From contig JACDTU010000010.1 of assembly GCA_022376465.1 (NCBI GenBank), positions 62,001-126,000 of the forward strand: a stretch of 64,000 bases of DNA, written 5' to 3'. This DNA comes from Cubamyces lactineus (taxonomy: Eukaryota; Basidiomycota; Agaricomycetes; Polyporales; Polyporaceae). Position 1 is the first letter of the stretch; every line of letters starts with the position of its first letter. This document shows, piece after piece, positions 19,875 to 29,395 of this stretch. Both the position numbers and the translations under genes were made by a program. The notes under the pieces were generated by a model. It had not been told where the DNA came from and made no database searches. It saw only the letters and a program-made list of their open reading frames with translations.

Positions 19875-22800
19875 ATCCTCAGGCTCAACGCGTCCGCTCT
19901 TTCCGACCCCCATGCACTCCTCCTCGACTTGTACTCCGATCCTATCCCAACTCCGTTCCGCGCCCTTATCGACTCCGGTTCCTCCCATTGTTTCATCGAC
20001 TCCGATTTCGCGACTATGTATCAACTCCCAACTACCGCCGTAACCCCGCTCCGTCTACAGCTTTTTGACGGTACTTCTAACCACCTGATTACTTCGTTTA
20101 CCACTCTGCCCGTACATTTCCCGTCTGGAGAAGTCCTCAATATAGATTTCTATGTTACTCCGCTCGACAAGTCCGTGTCTGCCGTTCTGGGATACAGCTG
20201 GCTCTCCGCCTACAATCCGTTGATTGACTGGAAGAAGCGCAGCATCCAATTCCGTTCCGCACCCCCGCCGCGTCCTGTTTCTGACACCATGGTACCCCCG
20301 CCAGCTCCGGCTGAGCGTACTCCGTCTACTCCGTCTACTCCGGCTACTCCGGAACTACCGACTTCTCCTACTCCGACCTCCGTACCCCGGATCTCCCTTG
20401 TGAACGCTGCTGCTTTCGCTCGGGCTTGCAAACTCCCGGGGTCCGCGAGCTATACCCTGAACCTGTCTACCCCGGACTTGGCTACTGCGCGGAGTTCGTC
20501 CATCTCCGACTCTCCCCCGGACCTCACCGGAGTTCCGGAGGAGTACCACGAGTTTGCGGACGTCTTCAGCAAGACCAAGGCCGACATCCTACCGGAGCAT
20601 CGCCCCTACGACTTAAAGATCGACCTGGAAGAAGGGGCTACTCCGCCACTCGGACCTATTTACTCCCTCTCAAAACTCGAGCTCGACACGCTTCGGGAGT
20701 ATATTGACGAGAACCTCCGATCGGGGTTCATACGTCCGTCCAACTCTCCCTGCGGAGCTCCCGTCCTCTTCGTCAAAAAGAAGGACGGATCTCTTCGCCT
20801 TTGCGTGGACTACCGGGGCTTGAATAAGATCACCCGGAAGGACCGCTACCCCCTTCCTCTCGTCTCGGACTTGCTGGACGCGCCTCGGAAGGCCCGGATC
20901 TATACCAAAATCGACCTCCGTCACGCCTACAACCTAGTCCGCATAGCTCCCGGAGATGAGTGGAAGACCGCGTTTCGGACCCGCTATGGGTCTTTCGAAT
21001 GGTTAGTCATGCCGTTCGGACTTTCTAACGCGCCCGCTGCTTTCCAGCGGTTCGTCAATGACATCTTCGCGGACATGCTCGATGTGTGCGTCATCGTCTA
21101 CCTGGACGACATCCTCATCTACTCCGACAACCCCGAGCAACACCGCAAGCACGTCAAAGAGGTACTCCGGCGACTCCGCAAGCACCGGCTTTATGCCCGC
21201 GCTGACAAGTGCGAGTTCCACACCGACTCCGTCGAGTACCTCGGTTACATCCTCTCTCCCACCGGACTCACCATGGCGGAGTCGAAGGTTAAGGCGATCT
21301 TGGATTGGCCCGAACCCCGGAAGGTCCGCGACATACAGTCGTTCCTGGGGTTCGCGAACTTCTATCGACGGTTTATTCCAAACTACTCCGAGATCGTACT
21401 ACCGCTGACCCGCTTAACCCGCAAGTCCGTGCCTTGGCACTTCTCCGAGGAATGTCGGAGTTCGTTTAACGCTCTCAAGAAGGCGTTCACGACAGCTCCG
21501 GTACTACACCACTGGATGCCCGACCGACCCCTCACCGTCGAGACTGACGCCTCGGACTACGCCATCGCCGGCATTCTCTCCATTACCACCGAGTCCGGTG
21601 AACTCCACCCCATTGCCTTCCACTCCCGCACCTTGACCGGCGCGGAGTTGAACTACGACACCCACGACAAGGAACTCCTCGCGATCTTCGAATGTTTCAA
21701 GACCTGGCGGCACTACCTCGAAGGTTCGGCAACCCCGATCGACGTTGTCACGGACCACAAGAATTTGGTATACTTCGCGACTACGAAGTTACTGACCCGC
21801 CGTCAAGCCCGATGGTCGGAGTTCCTCTCGCAGTTCAACCTCGTAGTCCGGTTCCGGCCAGGTAAGCTTGGAGCGAAGCCCGACGCACTGACACGCCGTT
21901 GGGACGTCTACCCAAAAGAGGGGGGCAGTGACTACTCCGTCGTCAACCCACACAACTACCGACCGGTTTTCACCCAGGAGCAGCTCGCCGCGTCCCTCCG
22001 GGCTACCTACCTCCGACCCCCCGTACTCCGAGCTTCCTTCGTCCTCGACTCCGAACAACTCCTCTCGGACATCAAGTCCGCTCAAGCAACCCCGACTCCT
22101 GACCCCGAACTATCTGCTGCACTCAAGCTCGCCTCCGAAGGTAACTCCCGATGGTCCCGCGATGAAGACGGGCTACTCCGACTCTCAGGTCGAGTCTATG
22201 TCCCGAACTCCGGCGACCTCCGCCTTCGCGTACTCCGAGCTTGTCACGACCACCCTACTGCCGGACACTGGGGACAGAACAAGACGCAAGCCCTGGTCCT
22301 GCGGGACTACGCCTGGCCCGGACTTCGACTCTTCGTCCGGGACTATTGTAAGTCCTGTACTACCTGTGCGCGAGCTAAAGTCCCCCGGCATCTCCCCTAC
22401 GGTACTTTGAAGCAACTCCCGATCCCCGAGCGACCCTGGAACTCCATCTCCATGGACCTCATCGAGCAACTCCCGAACTCCGCTGGCTACACCGCGATCT
22501 TGGTGGTAGTCGACAGGCTCACTAAGCAAGGTATATTCATCCCTACCCACGACACGCTTACAGCCTCGGAGTTAGCGGACTTGTTCGTACTCCATGTGTT
22601 CTCCAAGCACGGAGTTCCCTCGCACGTTACCTCCGACCGGGGCTCGGAGTTCGTCTCTCACTTCTTCCGCTCCCTCGGTAAGGCCCTCGACATGCGCCTT
22701 CACTTCACCTCCGGTTACCACCCGGAAGGCGACGGTCAAACCGAGCGGGTTAACCAGACCCTCGAGCAGTACCTCCGGATCTATTCGAACTACCAGCAGG

Positions 22801-23537
22801 ACAACTGGTCCCAACTCCTTCCCTTGGCGGAGTTCGCGTACAACAATGCTCCGTCCGCAACTACCGGTATATCCCCGTTCTTCGCGAACAAGGGCTACAA
22901 CCCCGCCATCTCCGTCTACCCCGAGCGGGACCTCACCTCCGCTCGAGCTCGCGACTACGCTGTCGACCTCGACGAACTTCACACCCAACTCCGACAGCAG
23001 ATCGCCGAAGCCCAGGCCCGGTACCAAGTACAGGCGGACAAACACCGTCTACCCGCGCCGGACTTCAAGGTCGGAGATCAGGTCTATGTCCGAGCTCAGC
23101 ACATCCGGACTACTCGTCCCTCCAAAAAGTTGTCCGAGAAGTTCTTAGGTCCGTTCACTATCATCGCGCAGGTCGGAACTCACTCCTTCACCCTCCGACT
23201 ACCGGACTCTATGCACGCGGTACACCCCGTTTTCCATGTCTCACAACTCGAGCCTGCAACTCCGAACACCATCCCCGGCCGCGTCCAAACTCCGCCACCT
23301 CCGATCCTGGTGGACGGAGAACCGGAGTACGAGATTTCGGAGATCCTCGACTCCAAGATTGACCGCCGGCGTCGGAGTTGTCAACTCCTGTACCTAGTCC
23401 GATGGGCAGGCTACGAAGGTACGGACGAAGAAACTTCGTGGATCTTGGCCACGGAGCTCGGACATGCCCAGGAGCTAGTTTCGGACTTCCACGCAGCTTA
23501 CCCGGACAAGCCCGGACCTCTTGCTAAATTGTCTTGA
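19812..23537 (+). CDS. pol: A2 pol polyprotein (PR-RT-RH-IN-chromodomain), -1 frame
   Basis: 1241 codons from the slippery site to TGA 23537. Aspartic protease (ALIDSGSSHCF); reverse transcriptase with LCVDYRGLN and YLDD (21099-21110); RNase H (VETDASDYA ... DHKNLVYF); integrase with HHCC finger and DDE core; C-terminal chromodomain (about 23325-23460) with the aromatic residues of the methyl-lysine cage region (YLVRWAGYE ... SWI). It has no start codon of its own near the 5' end and depends on frameshifting from gag. It is convergent with the antisense gene, whose stop is 107 bp away. No inactivating change was seen. Confidence 0.96.
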   Translation, partial: LVRGPPNSVPREDRVDSSGTEILRLNASALSDPHALLLDLYSDPIPTPFRALIDSGSSHCFIDSDFATMYQLPTTAVTPLRLQLFDGTSNHLITSFTTLPVHFPSGEVLNIDFYVTPLDKSVSAVLGYSWLSAYNPLIDWKKRSIQFRSAPPPRPVSDTMVPPPAPAERTPSTPSTPATPELPTSPTPTSVPRISLVNAAAFARACKLPGSASYTLNLSTPDLATARSSSISDSPPDLTGVPEEYHEFADVFSKTKADILPEHRPYDLKIDLEEGATPPLGPIYSLSKLELDTLREYIDENLRSGFIRPSNSPCGAPVLFVKKKDGSLRLCVDYRGLNKITRKDRYPLPLVSDLLDAPRKARIYTKIDLRHAYNLVRIAPGDEWKTAFRTRYGSFEWLVMPFGLSNAPAAFQRFVNDIFADMLDVCVIVYLDDILIYSDNPEQHRKHVKEVLRRLRKHRLYARADKCEFHTDSVEYLGYILSPTGLTMAESKVKAILDWPEPRKVRDIQSFLGFANFYRRFIPNYSEIVLPLTRLTRKSVPWHFSEECRSSFNALKKAFTTAPVLHHWMPDRPLTVETDASDYAIAGILSITTESGELHPIAFHSRTLTGAELNYDTHDKELLAIFECFKTWRHYLEGSATPIDVVTDHKNLVYFATTKLLTRRQARWSEFLSQFNLVVRFRPGKLGAKPDALTRRWDVYPKEGGSDYSVVNPHNYRPVFTQEQLAASLRATYLRPPVLRASFVLDSEQLLSDIKSAQATPTPDPELSAALKLASEGNSRWSRDEDGLLRLSGRVYVPNSGDLRLRVLRACHDHPTAGHWGQNKTQALVLRDYAWPGLRLFVRDYCKSCTTCARAKVPRHLPYGTLKQLPIPERPWNSISMDLIEQLPNSAGYTAILVVVDRLTKQGIFIPTHDTLTASELADLFVLHVFSKHGVPSHVTSDRGSEFVSHFFRSLGKALDMRLHFTSGYHPEGDGQTERVNQTLEQYLRIYSNYQQDNWSQLLPLAEFAYNNAPSATTGISPFFANKGYNPAISVYPERDLTSARARDYAVDLDELHTQLRQQIAEAQARYQVQADKHRLPAPDFKVGDQVYVRAQHIRTTRPSKKLSEKFLGPFTIIAQVGTHSFTLRLPDSMHAVHPVFHVSQLEPATPNTIPGRVQTPPPPILVDGEPEYEISEILDSKIDRRRRSCQLLYLVRWAGYEGTDEETSWILATELGHAQELVSDFHAAYPDKPGPLAKLS

Positions 23538-23644
23538 AGTTCACACGCGGAGTTCTCACCAGCAGATTTCTTTCTATACTCCTCCGCACTCGGACTACAA
23601 GATACTAGCTACGAAGTCCGAGGTCCGAAGTCCGTACTACCGCC

Positions 23645-25038
23645 CTACTCCGCCATGTCCATGTCCGCCGGGTCCTCCGGCCCCTTCCCCTCCTTCGCGC
23701 CCTCGCCCTGCTCCTCCTCCTCCTCACCGGACTTGCCCCGCGCGGACTTCTCCAACCCCGACCCATTCTCCTCCTCCCAGTCCGACCCAGCAACCCCCGC
23801 CCGCTCCAGCGCGTCCGCGATCGCGTCCTCCTTGTCCTGCGAGGTGATCTCAAGGATCTCCCGCAGCATAGTCCCGAACTCCGTCGCGAGTTCGGACTTC
23901 ACCGCCTCGCGGACGGCCTCGCCGATGACGGCCTTCAACTCCTTCCGCACGATCTTGGCGATGGCATCGCCAAGACCCCGGACCTCCTCCCGCATCATCT
24001 CCTCCCGCTGCTCCTCCTCGTCGACCAGCAGGTCGATGACCCGCCCCGCGGTGCGCCGGTTGCGCTGCACCGCGACGAGCAGGTGCTCGAGGAGCTCCCG
24101 GTCGGAGAGCTTCTCCGGGTCGTCGGACCACCGGAGGTCGGACTTCCCAACCTCCGTAAGTCCGGAGCTGGCGGACATCCGAGGGCCCGTCGACGAGCCT
24201 GCGATGCTCGGGCCTCGGGCGACGACTGTTCGTGCTGGGGGGTTAATTCCGGGTGGCGCGACAAAGGTCCATCGGACCTCACCTGGCTGCAGCGGCTTCT
24301 CCGCCGCCTTCTCCACCGTCTTCTCCTTCTCCTTCTCCTTCCCCTTGCCCTTCTCCGCCCGCACCTTCTCCGAACTCCGAACTCCGGTGGGCGCGGGGGT
24401 CTCAAACCCGTCGTCGTCGACAACGATGGGGGCGGACTTGACCTTCTTGCGCTGCGGGCTTGGGGCCTCCTCCTTGCGCGCGATCCGGGCTTGGATGTCC
24501 GCGGGAAGTCCGCGGGCCCCGACGCACGCGCGCGACCGAGCTTTCTGGCATTGGACGCAACTCGACGTCCGTTTGCCCGCGCGGAACCGGCACGCGATTT
24601 GCTTCGCGGCGCACCGGTCGCACCTCGTCCTGTGGAACTCCGTTAGTCCGACCCCCGTACTCCGTACCCCGACCGGACTTACCGCGGGACGAGCAACTCC
24701 GCGTCGTCCTCTTCCTCCTCCGACTCCGGCTCCTCGTCCTCCGCGGGACGCTTGCTTCCCCGCGCGGAAGCCCCGGCCTTCGCGAGGGCAGCCTGGCGGA
24801 TCAGCGCTGCTGCCTTCTGCGCGGCCTCGTACTCCGCGCGCTCTTTCTCCTCCCGTGCTCGCTCCTCCTCCGCTTTTCGCGCCCTGTAAACCACCGTTAG
24901 CCCGAACTCCGTACTCCGCAACCCCGGCAACCCCGGTACTTACGCTTCGGCTGCTGCGGCCTCCTCCGCCGCTGCCTTCATCCGGAGCTGCGCAAGGTGC
25001 GCCTCCAAAGCCTGAATGTTGTCGAGGGTTGAGGACAT
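23645..25038 (-). CDS. A2 antisense accessory gene: Zn2Cys6-like protein, 3 exons
   Basis: Mirror copy of the A1 gene: exons 25038-24944, 24883-24683 and 24629-23645, 426 aa. The splice signals, TATA box (25108-25102), frame and six-cysteine cluster C-x2-C-x6-C-x10-C-x2-C-x7-C are all preserved. One amino-acid difference from A1 lies in the helical C-terminal region (Gly in place of Arg, from one base). In the sense direction the same DNA is open for 461 codons, but that reading is Ser/Pro/Arg composition without a motif and I take it as a shadow. A role in DNA binding is inferred from the cysteine pattern only; no target or partner is known to me. Confidence 0.85.
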
Positions 25039-25101
25039 AGTGCTGGTGGTGGTGGTGGGAGACAAAGAGCGAGGACGAACTGGCTAAGTCTCACCCCCGT
25101 C

Positions 25102-25108
25102 TTATATA
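25102..25108 (-). promoter_or_regulatory. TATA box of the A2 antisense gene
   Basis: TATATAA on the minus strand, 64 bases before the ATG at 25038 and outside the LTR. Confidence 0.7.
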
Positions 25109-25245
25109 CACCTTTCTTCATCGATTCTGACCCTGCCCCGATTCTTGATCTCCGTTCCCTGGACTTATCGGATTACCTTTTTTGGACAGACTTCCATTTC
25201 CCTTCACTATAGGCCCTCAAGGGTTCGGGCCTAGGGGGGAGGCAC

Positions 25246-25938
25246 TGTTACGCTCCGTGCTGTAACCCCGAAGCCCGATCCCCGAACCCCCGTACCCCGC
25301 TCCTTACTCCGCATTACGTACTCCGTTCCTCCGTACTCCGCTCTTCCGTACCCCGTACCCCCGACTCCGTTCTCCGTACTCCGCACTTCGTACTCCGTAC
25401 TTCGGACTTCCCCCGACCCCATGACTTACATGTCTCAGATAACCCCTCATGGCGCTACCTACATGAGGCTTTTGCTTACTGAGCTATCTACGTTATCTTA
25501 CCCTTGGCAAGTTACTTCGTACTTTCGTTCTACTCCTTCCTATCACGTACATCTCTTATTGTTTCTATCGGGTTTCTGACTTAGTATAAATACTGCCCCG
25601 GAATGTAGTAGCTACTCAGTTCGGAAATCTCGTTATACCCATTACTGGTTCAACTCGTAGTCCGACACTCAACCCCGACCCTCTAGTCCGACCAACCTTC
25701 GTTCCCTTCCTACCAACCCCTTCAACCCAACCCCGTTCCCAAGTCCGACCTTCGTCCCGTCAAGTCCGTACTCCGAAGTCCGCAAATAGAGGACACCGAG
25801 TCGAAACCCGTGCGTTACTAATAGTTTCGCGAAAGTCCTCACCCCAGTGCTAGTCCGACCTCCGGTCGTACTCCGACCCCGAACTCCGTCCAAGTCCCGA
25901 CCACCGGAGTTGTACCCCCGGACGGCACGGTCCTAACA
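25246..25938 (+). repeat. A2 3' LTR
   Basis: 693 bp, one base different from the 5' LTR. Preceded by a purine tract and a CAC before the TGTTA end. Confidence 0.97.
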
Positions 25939-25943
25939 ATCAG
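25939..25943 (+). repeat. Target-site duplication of A2, right copy (ATCAG)
   Basis: Second copy of the 5-bp duplication; element C sequence resumes after it. Confidence 0.97.
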
Positions 25944-26603
25944 CAGATCTTGGTCATTGGGTTCTTCTTCCGGGTGCACGTCGGAGAGGGTAACTCATTC
26001 GATGTTCTCGTAGATTGGTTCTTGGGTCGATGCTTCCTCGGTCGCGTCTTCGTTTTCTTCATCTGTTTCTTCGTCCGGTTCTTCTTCGACTGGCTTGGGT
26101 CTTCCGGTGAAGGGGTCTTGATCTGGGAACCACATTGCACGCAGATGTTCCACAATTGTTCGGTTCACCCGGGCGGGGTCGATATCGAGGGTCCCTTTCG
26201 TGAAGTTGATGTTGGCATTGACACGCTGCAGCCATGGCAGGCCCAGAATGATTGGTTCCTTTCCTAGCGACGTAATCAGGAACCGCACAATGTGTCGGTG
26301 GCGCCCAGCTTCAATTTCAAGGACTGCGCATTTCTTGATATCGCCTGCTTCATTCCTGGTTCCGTCAGCGTTGTATACTCGGATCGGGGCTTTCAGCGAT
26401 TTGAGCGGGAAGTTGTGCTCTTTCGCAAACCTGTGGTCCATGAATACTTCTCCCGCTCCCGTGTCGATGAGGGCTTTCGCTTCGACGCTTAGGTCCGCGT
26501 GGATAGATAACGGAATTCTCATAGACTGTCGAGAAGTCTGCGCTACTATTACACGGCGGACCTTAGTACGCGGTCGTGACGTCGAGACACGCCGGTTCTT
26601 CAA
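25944..26603 (-). pseudogene. pol: Element C protease segment of pol, with one in-frame stop
   Basis: Read in the -1 frame after the gag stop. Retropepsin with a DTG triad (ALIDTGAGEVFMDH) and the second signature ILGLPWLQ about 75 residues later, then an acidic Glu/Asp-rich linker. A TGA at 25995-25997 follows ENIE. The same frame then continues openly to the A2 insertion and, after excision of A2, into the RT segment at 17621. The TGA is thus a single nonsense codon (possibly CGA to TGA) rather than the end of a separate protein, unless the element uses readthrough here. Confidence 0.85.
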
Positions 26604-26609
26604 AAACCC
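26600..26609 (-). promoter_or_regulatory. Element C gag-pol slippery site
   Basis: Minus-strand codons GAG GGT TTT TGA contain the heptamer G GGT TTT (26609-26603) directly before the gag stop; pol continues in the -1 frame. The layout is the same as in element A with another heptamer. No strong downstream stem was found by eye. Confidence 0.65.
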
Positions 26610-27601
26610 TCGTTGGAGAAGCTTGCAAGGATTTCCTTCGCGTCTTGGTCTTCTTCTAGCCCCTTCAGAGCGGTACGGATCCTTGCTGCGATAAGCTGCT
26701 TCTTGTCAGCCGCTTGGCCGTTGATGGATTTGATGTCTTCGTCATCATCGCTCTCGTCTTCTTCGACCTCGGTGATGCGGGCCTTGGCAGCAGGCTTCGT
26801 CTTCTTACGGTCGTTGGTTCTTCTGTTGGGGCACTGCCGCGCTAGATGCCCTATCTGGTGGCAATTGAAGCATCGTCCTTCTCGGTAGTGCTTCTCACGT
26901 TCTTCGGTTGTCATCTTGTCGACATCCATGGCGTCAGGGTCGCGTTCTTGTGGTCGGGGTCTGTACGGCTTGTACGTAGGTCGGAAGGTCGAGGTCTTCC
27001 CGTCGTATGCTCTTCCCAGGTGATACTGCTGTTCGAGAGTGGAGGCTCGGAGGTAGAGTTCGCTGGCGTCCTTCGGTAGGGGGTACATCCCGAAGATCTT
27101 CTCTCGAAGGGGACGGTTGAGTCCAGCATAGAAGAAGTTGGCAGTGACTTCGAACTCTGTGATTCCGCATCGCGAGATGATCGACTTGAACTCGGCGATG
27201 TAGTCTTCGACTTTCTTGCTTCCTTGCTTCAGGTTTCGCAGCAGCACACGGGCGCTGGCCTTCTGGTCGATGTCGTCGAATGCTTCCAGTAGTTGCTTCT
27301 TGAAGTCGTCCCATGTTCCGTAGTTGGGTTCAATACGTTCTTCGCCTGGTCTTCGGTTCTTGTTCTGGTCGGCTGCCTGCCGTTCTACGTCTTCAATGAA
27401 GGTGCGGGCCCAGGTTCCGGCGGTGCCTCCGTTCATCAGCATAAGGCAGAAGACGATCTTCATTTCGTCGGTGGCGTAGGTCTTCTTGTTCATCGTGAGG
27501 TAGAGGGAGCATTTCTGCAACCACTCCACTACTTCGCCCCGCTTCCCTGAGAACTCTGGGGGCATCTTGAGCTTGATCTTGTTCGTCTTTTCTTCAGCCA
27601 T
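26600..27601 (-). CDS. gag: Element C gag
   Basis: 333 aa from the first ATG at 27601. Retrotransposon-gag domain (about 15-215) starting with KMPPEFSGKRGEVVEWLQ, and a zinc knuckle CFNCHQIGHLARQC (C-x2-C-x4-H-x4-C, about 245-258), then an acidic tail. Stop TGA at 26602-26600, overlapped by the frameshift site. The same frame stays open without ATG for about 170 codons upstream, almost to the primer site, with a protein-like Glu/Pro-rich reading, so the natural N-terminus may be longer. Confidence 0.92.
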   Translation of the reverse strand: MAEEKTNKIKLKMPPEFSGKRGEVVEWLQKCSLYLTMNKKTYATDEMKIVFCLMLMNGGTAGTWARTFIEDVERQAADQNKNRRPGEERIEPNYGTWDDFKKQLLEAFDDIDQKASARVLLRNLKQGSKKVEDYIAEFKSIISRCGITEFEVTANFFYAGLNRPLREKIFGMYPLPKDASELYLRASTLEQQYHLGRAYDGKTSTFRPTYKPYRPRPQERDPDAMDVDKMTTEEREKHYREGRCFNCHQIGHLARQCPNRRTNDRKKTKPAAKARITEVEEDESDDDEDIKSINGQAADKKQLIAARIRTALKGLEEDQDAKEILASFSNEGF

Positions 27602-28121
27602 CGTGGCTTCGGTTTGGCCTTCCGGTTTGTTCGCAGTTCGGTTCGATTTTTCTTGAGGGGTCTTCCCTACGGGTTCTGGTGCGGCTTCGCTTCCCTCCGG
27701 GTCGTGGTCGTTGTTCGAGGTTCTTGTAGCGTTCTCGCTTTCTGGTTCACTCTCTTCGAGTATCTCCGCTTGAGCTGGTCTGGGAGTAGTGAAGTCTACC
27801 GGGGAAGGTTGTTCTGGTTCTGTTCTCGGTTCCGGGGTGGCCGCTGGTTCCTCCGGAAGTTCGTCTCCAAGTGATATTTCGCGGTAGCGTCTTCGGTAGT
27901 CGGGGTCGATGTCAAGGCAGTTCCGCCAGGTGAGGGGGACTTCAGTGAAGTGCCAGGACTTGTTCTTCCAGAAGACTTGTTGCCCTTCGTAGTAGACTAG
28001 CTTGGCTTCCTTGTCAACCGCAAATTCTTTCGGTATCGACGCCGTGTTGTTCGGTTCGGGGCCGCTCTGTCTTGAGCAGGTGTCGTGTGTCGAGATCTGG
28101 GTAGATCGACGGGTTCTGGTG
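27602..28121 (-). other. Element C leader with ATG-less open frame
   Basis: Between the primer site and the gag ATG. The gag frame is open throughout with no ATG, encoding an acidic Pro/Glu-rich stretch. No other gene is seen. Confidence 0.6.
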
Positions 28122-28131
28122 AGCTCGACCT
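28122..28131 (-). other. Element C self-priming primer-binding site
   Basis: Minus strand AGGTCGAGCT, two bases inside the LTR end. It is complementary to AGCTCGACCT at 28254-28245 in the LTR, which lies 33 bases after the TATTTAA box (28287-28281). Same geometry as in element A. Confidence 0.7.
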
Positions 28132-28133
28132 AA

Positions 28134-28590
28134 TGTTACGACGAGCCTAGATCGGTCACAGCAAGCGACGTCCTAGGGATCGGACCAGAGGTCTCCAGTA
28201 GTTCGAGTCGAGTAGAGGTTCAGAGGAATAGGCAATGGATAACCAGGTCGAGCTGAGGATCCCGAGTGGATCCTCTGGTCTTAAATACAGGAAGAGAGAC
28301 ATGGACACGTCAGCGCCACGTAGGCGCCGCGTACCGTGAGAGTCCAGTATAACTACGTAGAGTCAGGGCTGGGAATACAGATGATGTGGCGATGACGTGG
28401 CGGAAGGTGATAGGGTAGTAATACAACAGCCGTGTGAACCGGTGGGGAAGGATAACGTGGCATGGGAAAGGGTGACGTGGCATGGGAAAGGGTGCCGTGG
28501 CATGGGAAAGGATGACGTGGCATAACGGGGGCACGAGGAAGAGAGAGGAAAAGGAAACTGGGTGACCGTGACGTACTGAGCGTCGTAACA
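28134..28590 (-). repeat. Element C 5' LTR (457 bp)
   Basis: Bounded by a perfect 10-bp inverted repeat: TGTTACGACG at 28134 and CGTCGTAACA ending at 28590. Contains TATTTAA on the minus strand and the predicted RNA start at 28254. The other LTR lies left of the window, so its boundaries rest on the inverted ends, the primer site and the element context. Confidence 0.85.
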
Positions 28591-29395
28591 GGCATAGTAG
28601 AGGATTTAATAGATGGATAGCGGATGGGAGGGATCACGTCTGGCACAGCAACCACCAACAGCAATGACATGTCCTGTTGAGAGACACGAGCTATGTATCC
28701 AAGTGCACTATATATATCAGCTGATTTGAGATGTCGCAGCCGCAGTTACAAGACTGGGGATTGTTGTTCGTAGGGAACCTGAGCCTGTCATTGGAAATAC
28801 ACGAGGTTTCTGTCAGTCGCAGCGAGGAAGAGAGCTTTTCCTGCCATCTTATCCGCGGCAGTATTCGAGGTGCAGGCATGAACTTCCGTTATCAAGTCCT
28901 CACAACAGCTTACCTGTATACTTCCAAGTTGCATTCGCCACGTCCCATTCCAAGATTGAGACCAGCCCTCGTTCACCTGATGAAAGGGATAGATTCTGGA
29001 TTGCATGCTACCTGCGGCGAAAGATATGATCAGTAATGTGCTCTGGCATGGATGATGATCACCTAGTGCTCAATCTAACCAGACCTATGATAAGCCGTAG
29101 CAACCCAAAGCTCTTCCAGGCTGTCTTGTCTATACAACCCTCCTGAGCACAAAGCGAATGGACTTCCCTTTGGACGCAGATGTCGCGAACGGAGTTAACT
29201 GAAATACGTGGCCCTTACAAGCCCTTCAAGACATTGAGCCAAGCAGTCACGAGCCCACGTGCCGCGTGACATGGGCGTTCCACCCCGAATGGAGCGCCCA
29301 TGGGATGTTGAGTTGCCACCGCCACCACTTCCTCTACACCTCGCTTGCAGCATCGTGCTAGCTAACTCTTGCACACATCGCGTCTGCAGCTCAGC
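28591..29395. other. Host sequence between element C and first host gene, no gene recognised
   Basis: First five bases GGCAT are the expected target duplication of C. The rest has only short ORFs on both strands with no known motif. The last 200 bases are the likely promoter of the next gene. Confidence 0.6.

Larger units (their letters stand above)
17622..25938 (+). mobile_element. Element A2: complete Ty3/Gypsy chromovirus, 8317 bp
   Basis: Second complete copy of the A family, inserted in element C in opposite orientation to C. LTRs 17622-18314 and 25246-25938, both 693 bp, differ at one site only (g17689 versus a25313). Encodes gag (18346-19815), pol in the -1 frame (19812-23537) and, in antisense, the three-exon Zn2Cys6-like gene (25038-23645). 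A purine tract (about 25233-25242) precedes the 3' LTR. Length is the same to the base as A1, and I noticed only a handful of differences over 8.3 kb. One or both may be active. Confidence 0.97.
14690..28590 (-). mobile_element. Element C: Ty3/Gypsy retrotransposon, partial, split by A2 and B
   Basis: Oldest element of the nest, on the minus strand. From its 5' end: LTR 28590-28134, primer site 28131-28122, gag 27601-26600, protease segment 26603-25944, [A2], then RT-RNaseH-integrase 17621-14690, [B], and the remainder beyond the left edge. The 5-bp host sequence right of the LTR is GGCAT (28591-28595), the expected target duplication; its partner is outside the window. Its pol differs clearly from that of A (YMDD rather than YLDD; different protease), so it is another family. 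The coding parts are largely open, with one in-frame TGA at 25995-25997. Confidence 0.95.

Noticed and set aside
23655..25040. 461-codon sense-strand ORF after pol in element A2 (and its mirror 2349-3734 in A1), possibly an env-like third gene
   Set aside because: Composition is plain Ser/Pro/Arg with no signal peptide, membrane segment or motif. The opposite strand carries TATA box, splice sites and a cysteine cluster, which explains the DNA better.
28731..29036. 101-aa ORF next to the element C LTR
   Set aside because: No motif, and the opposite strand is equally open; no splice or promoter support.
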